Positions 60,601 to 64,000 of a stretch of DNA of 64,000 bases are shown in pieces. Numbering within the stretch: position 1 is the stretch's first letter; each line of letters starts with the position of its first letter. This DNA comes from Cyanophora paradoxa (Eukaryota > Glaucocystophyceae > Cyanophorales > Cyanophoraceae). Location of the stretch: assembly GCA_004431415.1 (NCBI GenBank), contig QPMI01000457.1, positions 124,001 to 188,000 on the forward strand, read 5' to 3'. Under the pieces are notes generated by a model. It searched no databases. It was not told where the DNA came from and worked only from the letters and a program-made list of their open reading frames with translations. A program made the translations under genes and the position numbers.

Positions 60601-63600
60601 AGGCGGGTTCAGCGTAAGACGCGGGGGGGAGAGGGGGGCGCACCGCGGCAGACAAGGAGGGAGACGATGCCGTACCAGAGCTGCGAGAACGCCACCTGCC
60701 GCGCGCGCTCCATCTCAGCGGCGCCGGAGCGCGGATCCACGATCCAAGATCTAGAGGTGCCTGGGAGGGCCCGCCGGCGCCGGCGTCGAGGAAGTCCGCG
60801 AGCTCCCCCTCCGCCATCCCGTGCCTGCCGCGCATCATGAAAAGCAGACGGGCACGCTTTCGGAGGGCTGGCTGGCGGGCGAACCGGGATGAGACGAGGG
60901 CGGCGAGGATGTCCCGCAGGAGGGCCGCCCCGTGCCGCGCCCCGAGCCGCCGCAGCAGCTGCCCGAAGAGCTGGCCCCAGGAGCTCAGGCCCCGCCCTCT
61001 CCCCGCAAAGAGAGCGGGAGAGCACGCACCGCCTGGGGCCCCGGGCAGGCGACGAGGGCGGCAATATCGGCGTCCAGGTTCGCGTGGATCTGAGCGGGGG
61101 GGGGGGCCTCAGCGTTTGCTCGGAGGGAGGGGGGAGCTCGAGGGGCCGCGCACGCTGGTGGAGGAGAGCTCCTCGAGAAGTACGGTGAGGAAGAGGGCTG
61201 CCGCCGGCGTCGGGTGCCGCGGGGCGGGGCGGGCGGGCCGGGACGGACGGGGCGGGCGGGATTCATAGGGGCGGACCGTTGCGGCAGGGGGCGGCCCCCA
61301 CGATGCGCTCCAGTCGCTCCTCGGACAGGGCGCGGCCCTGCGGGCCCAAGTTTTAGTAGAGAAGGAGGGCAGAGGGGGCGCGGCGCGGGCAGGGCGGGGC
61401 AGGAGCGCCTGGCTGGCGAGGACGCCTGCGACGAGGGCGCGGCGGCGGGGCCCGTCGAGGGGCGCCAGCACGCGCAGCGCGTGCGGCCGCGCCCGCGCCG
61501 CCTCCAGCGCCGCCCCGGGCGTGCACGCGAGCACGAGGCGCAGGCGGGGGCCCGCCGCGGCCGGCAGCCACGCCAGGCCCGTGGCCGCCGCGTCGCCCCT
61601 CAGCTGCTCGGGGCGTGAGGGGGAGGTGGGGTACTACGGTAGGGGAGGGCCGGGGGGGGGAGCTCGAAGGGCGCGCGCCTGGTCCAGGCCGTCGACGACC
61701 AGCACGACGCGGGAGGGGTACGCCGACGCGCCGGCGGCGAGGGCGGAGGTGAGGCGGTAGGCGACCTCGGCGTCGGATCCCGCCGGGTCCACTTTCGTGA
61801 GGCGCTCGTCGAGCCCGGGGAAGCGCGCCGCCAGCTCCTCCCCGACCCGCCTGCGCCGACGCCGGCGCCTCAGAGGGGCGCGCCGAGCGAAAGGAGAGAG
61901 GAATAGGGCGGACCGGGCGAGAGGGGGCAGCTGGGCGCTGTCGTTGCTGGCGCCGGCGAAGTGGACGAGGGTCAGGTCCTCCGGGTGGCCCGCCGCCCAC
62001 GCCGCCGCCCAGTTCGCCACCAGCGCTGCCAAAAGAGGCTCGCTCGGGCCAAGGAAGACACAGAGGGGTACAGAAAACGAGAAAGGGGGGCACCGCTCTT
62101 GCTGGAGCCGCCGTCGCCGGTGAGGACGAGCGCCTCGGGCCCGCCGCCCGCCGCGTACGCGTCCAGCGCCGCGAAGTCGCCTTCAAAGAATTCAGAGGGA
62201 CGGGGGGGTGAGGGGCGAGATCGAAAGGGGGGCGGGCGTGCCGGGGGGCGGGGCGAAGGCGCGGCGGCGGGAGGCGGCGAAGGCGGCGTGGGCGGCGCGC
62301 TCGCGCTCGAGCCAGGGGCGCCCCGCCTCCTCCTCCGGGAAGTCCCGCCCGATCACCTGCGCCCCCGCTTCTTACTTCCTTTCCTCCTTTCGTTCTTCGA
62401 TCTCTCTGTACCCTGGCGAGGTCGTCGCGGAGCGCGAGGGCGAGCTCGTCGGGCCCCTCGTACTCCGCCACCGGCACCCCTGCCCGCGAGTCGAAGTCTC
62501 AGATCCAGAGGGCGTCTGGACGGCGGGCGGGGGGAGGGCCGGACCCGAGGCGCGGATCTCGGCCTTGAGGGCGTCCAGGCGGGCGCCGGCGGCGGGACCC
62601 TCGCCCCCGCCCGCCGCCGCCCCCCGCAGCAGGTCCCGCCCCGCGTAGTAGAAGAGCGCCCGGCCCCGCGCCCCCTGCGCCGCCGTCGCGTCGGCCCCGT
62701 CCGAGCCGCTCGGCGTTCTGTGGCAAATACAAAGCAAGCACCTCGGGGTCGTTGAGGAGGCCCGCGCGGATCTCGATCTCCGTCACGCTGCGGTCCCGCC
62801 AGGCCTCCACCCAGGGGAACTCGCCCGCCGCCCGCCGCAGGTTCCTGCCGCCCCCGCGCTCGGCCGCACGCGGGGGGGGGGGGGGGGGGGGGGGGAGGGG
62901 AGGGGGGAAGGAGGAGGTGTATGGAGGGGGCGGAGGAGAGGGGAGGGGGGATGGAAGCGGGGGAGGGAGGGGGGGGTGAGGGGGTGGTGGGATGGAGGCG
63001 GGGGGGGGGGGGAGAGGGGAGGGAGGGATGGAGGGGGGGGGGGGGAAGCGCAGCGCACAGAGAGAAGAGGGCGTTCCCCTCGTCGCCCGGGGCCGCATCG
63101 GGCCGGTGGTGCCACCCGTAGCGCCCTGCGGGGCGCCGCGACCGCACGCGTCAGAGCGGAAGCGGAGCCCGGGGCCGGGCGGCGCAGGGGCGGGGGCGGG
63201 CCCTTGATGATGCCGACGAAGTACGCGCTGCGCGCGACCTCGCGGAGGCAGAGGAGGCAGACGTCGCCCTCCTTGCAGCTCTCGTCCGAGATGCCCCACC
63301 TGGCATGGCCCAGCGCGCGCCGCCCCCGCCCGTACACGTAAGCTACGCTCGGCGCCTTTTGGAGGGAGGGCGGAGGCCTAAGCGCGGACCGGAGGTCGAC
63401 GGCGTGGAAGAAGACGCCGCGGGCGTCGCAGAGGGCGCGCAACTTGGGCGAGGCGAGCGCGCGGATGGCGTCCCGCTCCGCCTGCATGTCCTGGAAGGTG
63501 CTCGAGAGGAAGACCCGCGCCACGTGCGCGCGCGTCTCCCGCCCCGGGCGCCCTCGCGAGGCCGCGGCGACGGCGCCGCTCTTGCTTCTAATCGATCCCT

Positions 63601-64000
63601 GCGCGCGTGCGCACGCGCCCGTGAGCGCGGCGGCGGCGGCGATCGACTTAGCCGCTCGAGCTCCGCGCCGGATCCATGTTAACACTCGGCTTGATCATGA
63701 CGTATGCGCCGTGCGGGGCGGGCCCAGGCGATCGAAGCAAGCAAAGAGGTAGATAGCCTTGAGACGCACCTCTAGCTGGCCCAGTGCCGACGGCGTCGCG
63801 CTGGGGGACCTGGTGGAGGCTTGAGTGGCGACGGCCGAGCTCCCGCCCGTGCGCTGCGTGGAAGTGGGTGGCTCGATCGTTATCTGGGGCTTTAGAGAGT
63901 TCTGTTGTGCTGGTTTCGGCGGCTCGCAGGCGTCGAACTGCACGACAACCTCTTTGACAGATCTAGAGCTGATCGCAACGTGCCCGTCACGGCGCAGGCC
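57698..64000 (-). CDS. second DUF4062-NACHT-TPR STAND-type protein, 5' end beyond the window
   Basis: Read from the right edge. A low-complexity first block lies at about 63,770-63,960. The DUF4062 exon (about 63,390-63,540) has FLSSTFQDMQAERDAI and a split DLR/WGISDES; then CLLCLREVARSAYFVGIIKG joins RYGWHHRPD, and FPWVEAWRDRSVTEIEIR follows (about 62,800). The NTPase has a P-loop-like TGDGGSSKS (about 62,093-62,127), where Ser replaces the Gly before Lys, and Walker B VVLVVDGLDQ (about 61,685-61,712). From about 59,800 to 57,700 kinesin-light-chain-type TPRs follow (VLGPDHLDTAASLH, ALGRAHPTTAETLYQLA, LGESHPSTAHAAQNLA), ending at 57,698. No ATG precedes the DUF4062 exon, so the gene starts upstream. 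It is a paralogue of the left-flank NACHT gene but lacks a visible ZZ finger. Confidence 0.78.

Noticed and set aside
1-64000. Bacterial origin of the window, given high GC and closely packed frames
   Set aside because: Domain cores assemble only after removal of GT-AG or GC-AG introns, the tRNA is followed by a T-run without encoded CCA, and the proteins are eukaryotic types.

Overview
This window looks like nuclear DNA of a unicellular eukaryote, probably a GC-rich alga or related protist, carrying one complete integrated Polinton/Maverick-class DNA element. The host parts (about 1-14,280 and 38,453-64,000) are very GC-rich. Coding stretches are cut by many short spliceosomal introns with C-rich tracts, some of which begin with GC instead of GT. 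Host domains are eukaryotic: DUF4062-NACHT-TPR, ZZ finger, WD40, BTB-BACK, PWWP-like and tocopherol-cyclase-like. A tRNA-Pro is present. I cannot name the species.

Left flank: the end of an unrecognised gene (1-2,878); a long DUF4062-NACHT-TPR-ZZ STAND-type gene on + (about 3,708-11,191); two small membrane-protein genes and a beta-propeller gene on - (11,328-14,006).

Element (14,287-38,446, 24,160 bp): visibly AT-richer than its surroundings, bounded by 182-bp terminal inverted repeats that differ at two positions and by a perfect 6-bp target duplication, CGCGCC. It encodes a 1,494-residue protein that joins a protein-primed-type family B DNA polymerase to a retroviral-type integrase. It also encodes a packaging ATPase, a double-jelly-roll major capsid protein interrupted by one frameshift, two related minor-capsid candidates, a patatin-type lipase, a long phage-like fibre with His-x-His repeats, and four tandem spike-like proteins that share an N-terminal module but differ in their C-termini. 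Small accessory genes complete it; one has a spliceosomal intron. The left arm holds a decayed Rep-like gene and about 1.6 kb of repeat-rich non-coding DNA. Replication and integration genes are on the left, the morphogenesis block in the middle, and host-attachment genes on the right.

Right flank: a seven-exon WD40 gene on - (39,801-43,974) with a zinc-finger gene nested antisense in its 2.27-kb intron; a BTB-BACK gene; tRNA-Pro(CGG); a PWWP-like nuclear protein; a tocopherol-cyclase-like gene; a coiled-coil protein with an internal duplication; and a second DUF4062-NACHT-TPR gene that runs off the right edge. The element sits between two beta-propeller genes that are both on the - strand, without breaking either recognised coding region.

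Host exon limits are by eye and are approximate unless stated. Many long open frames in the GC-rich parts are composition artefacts and are left out.
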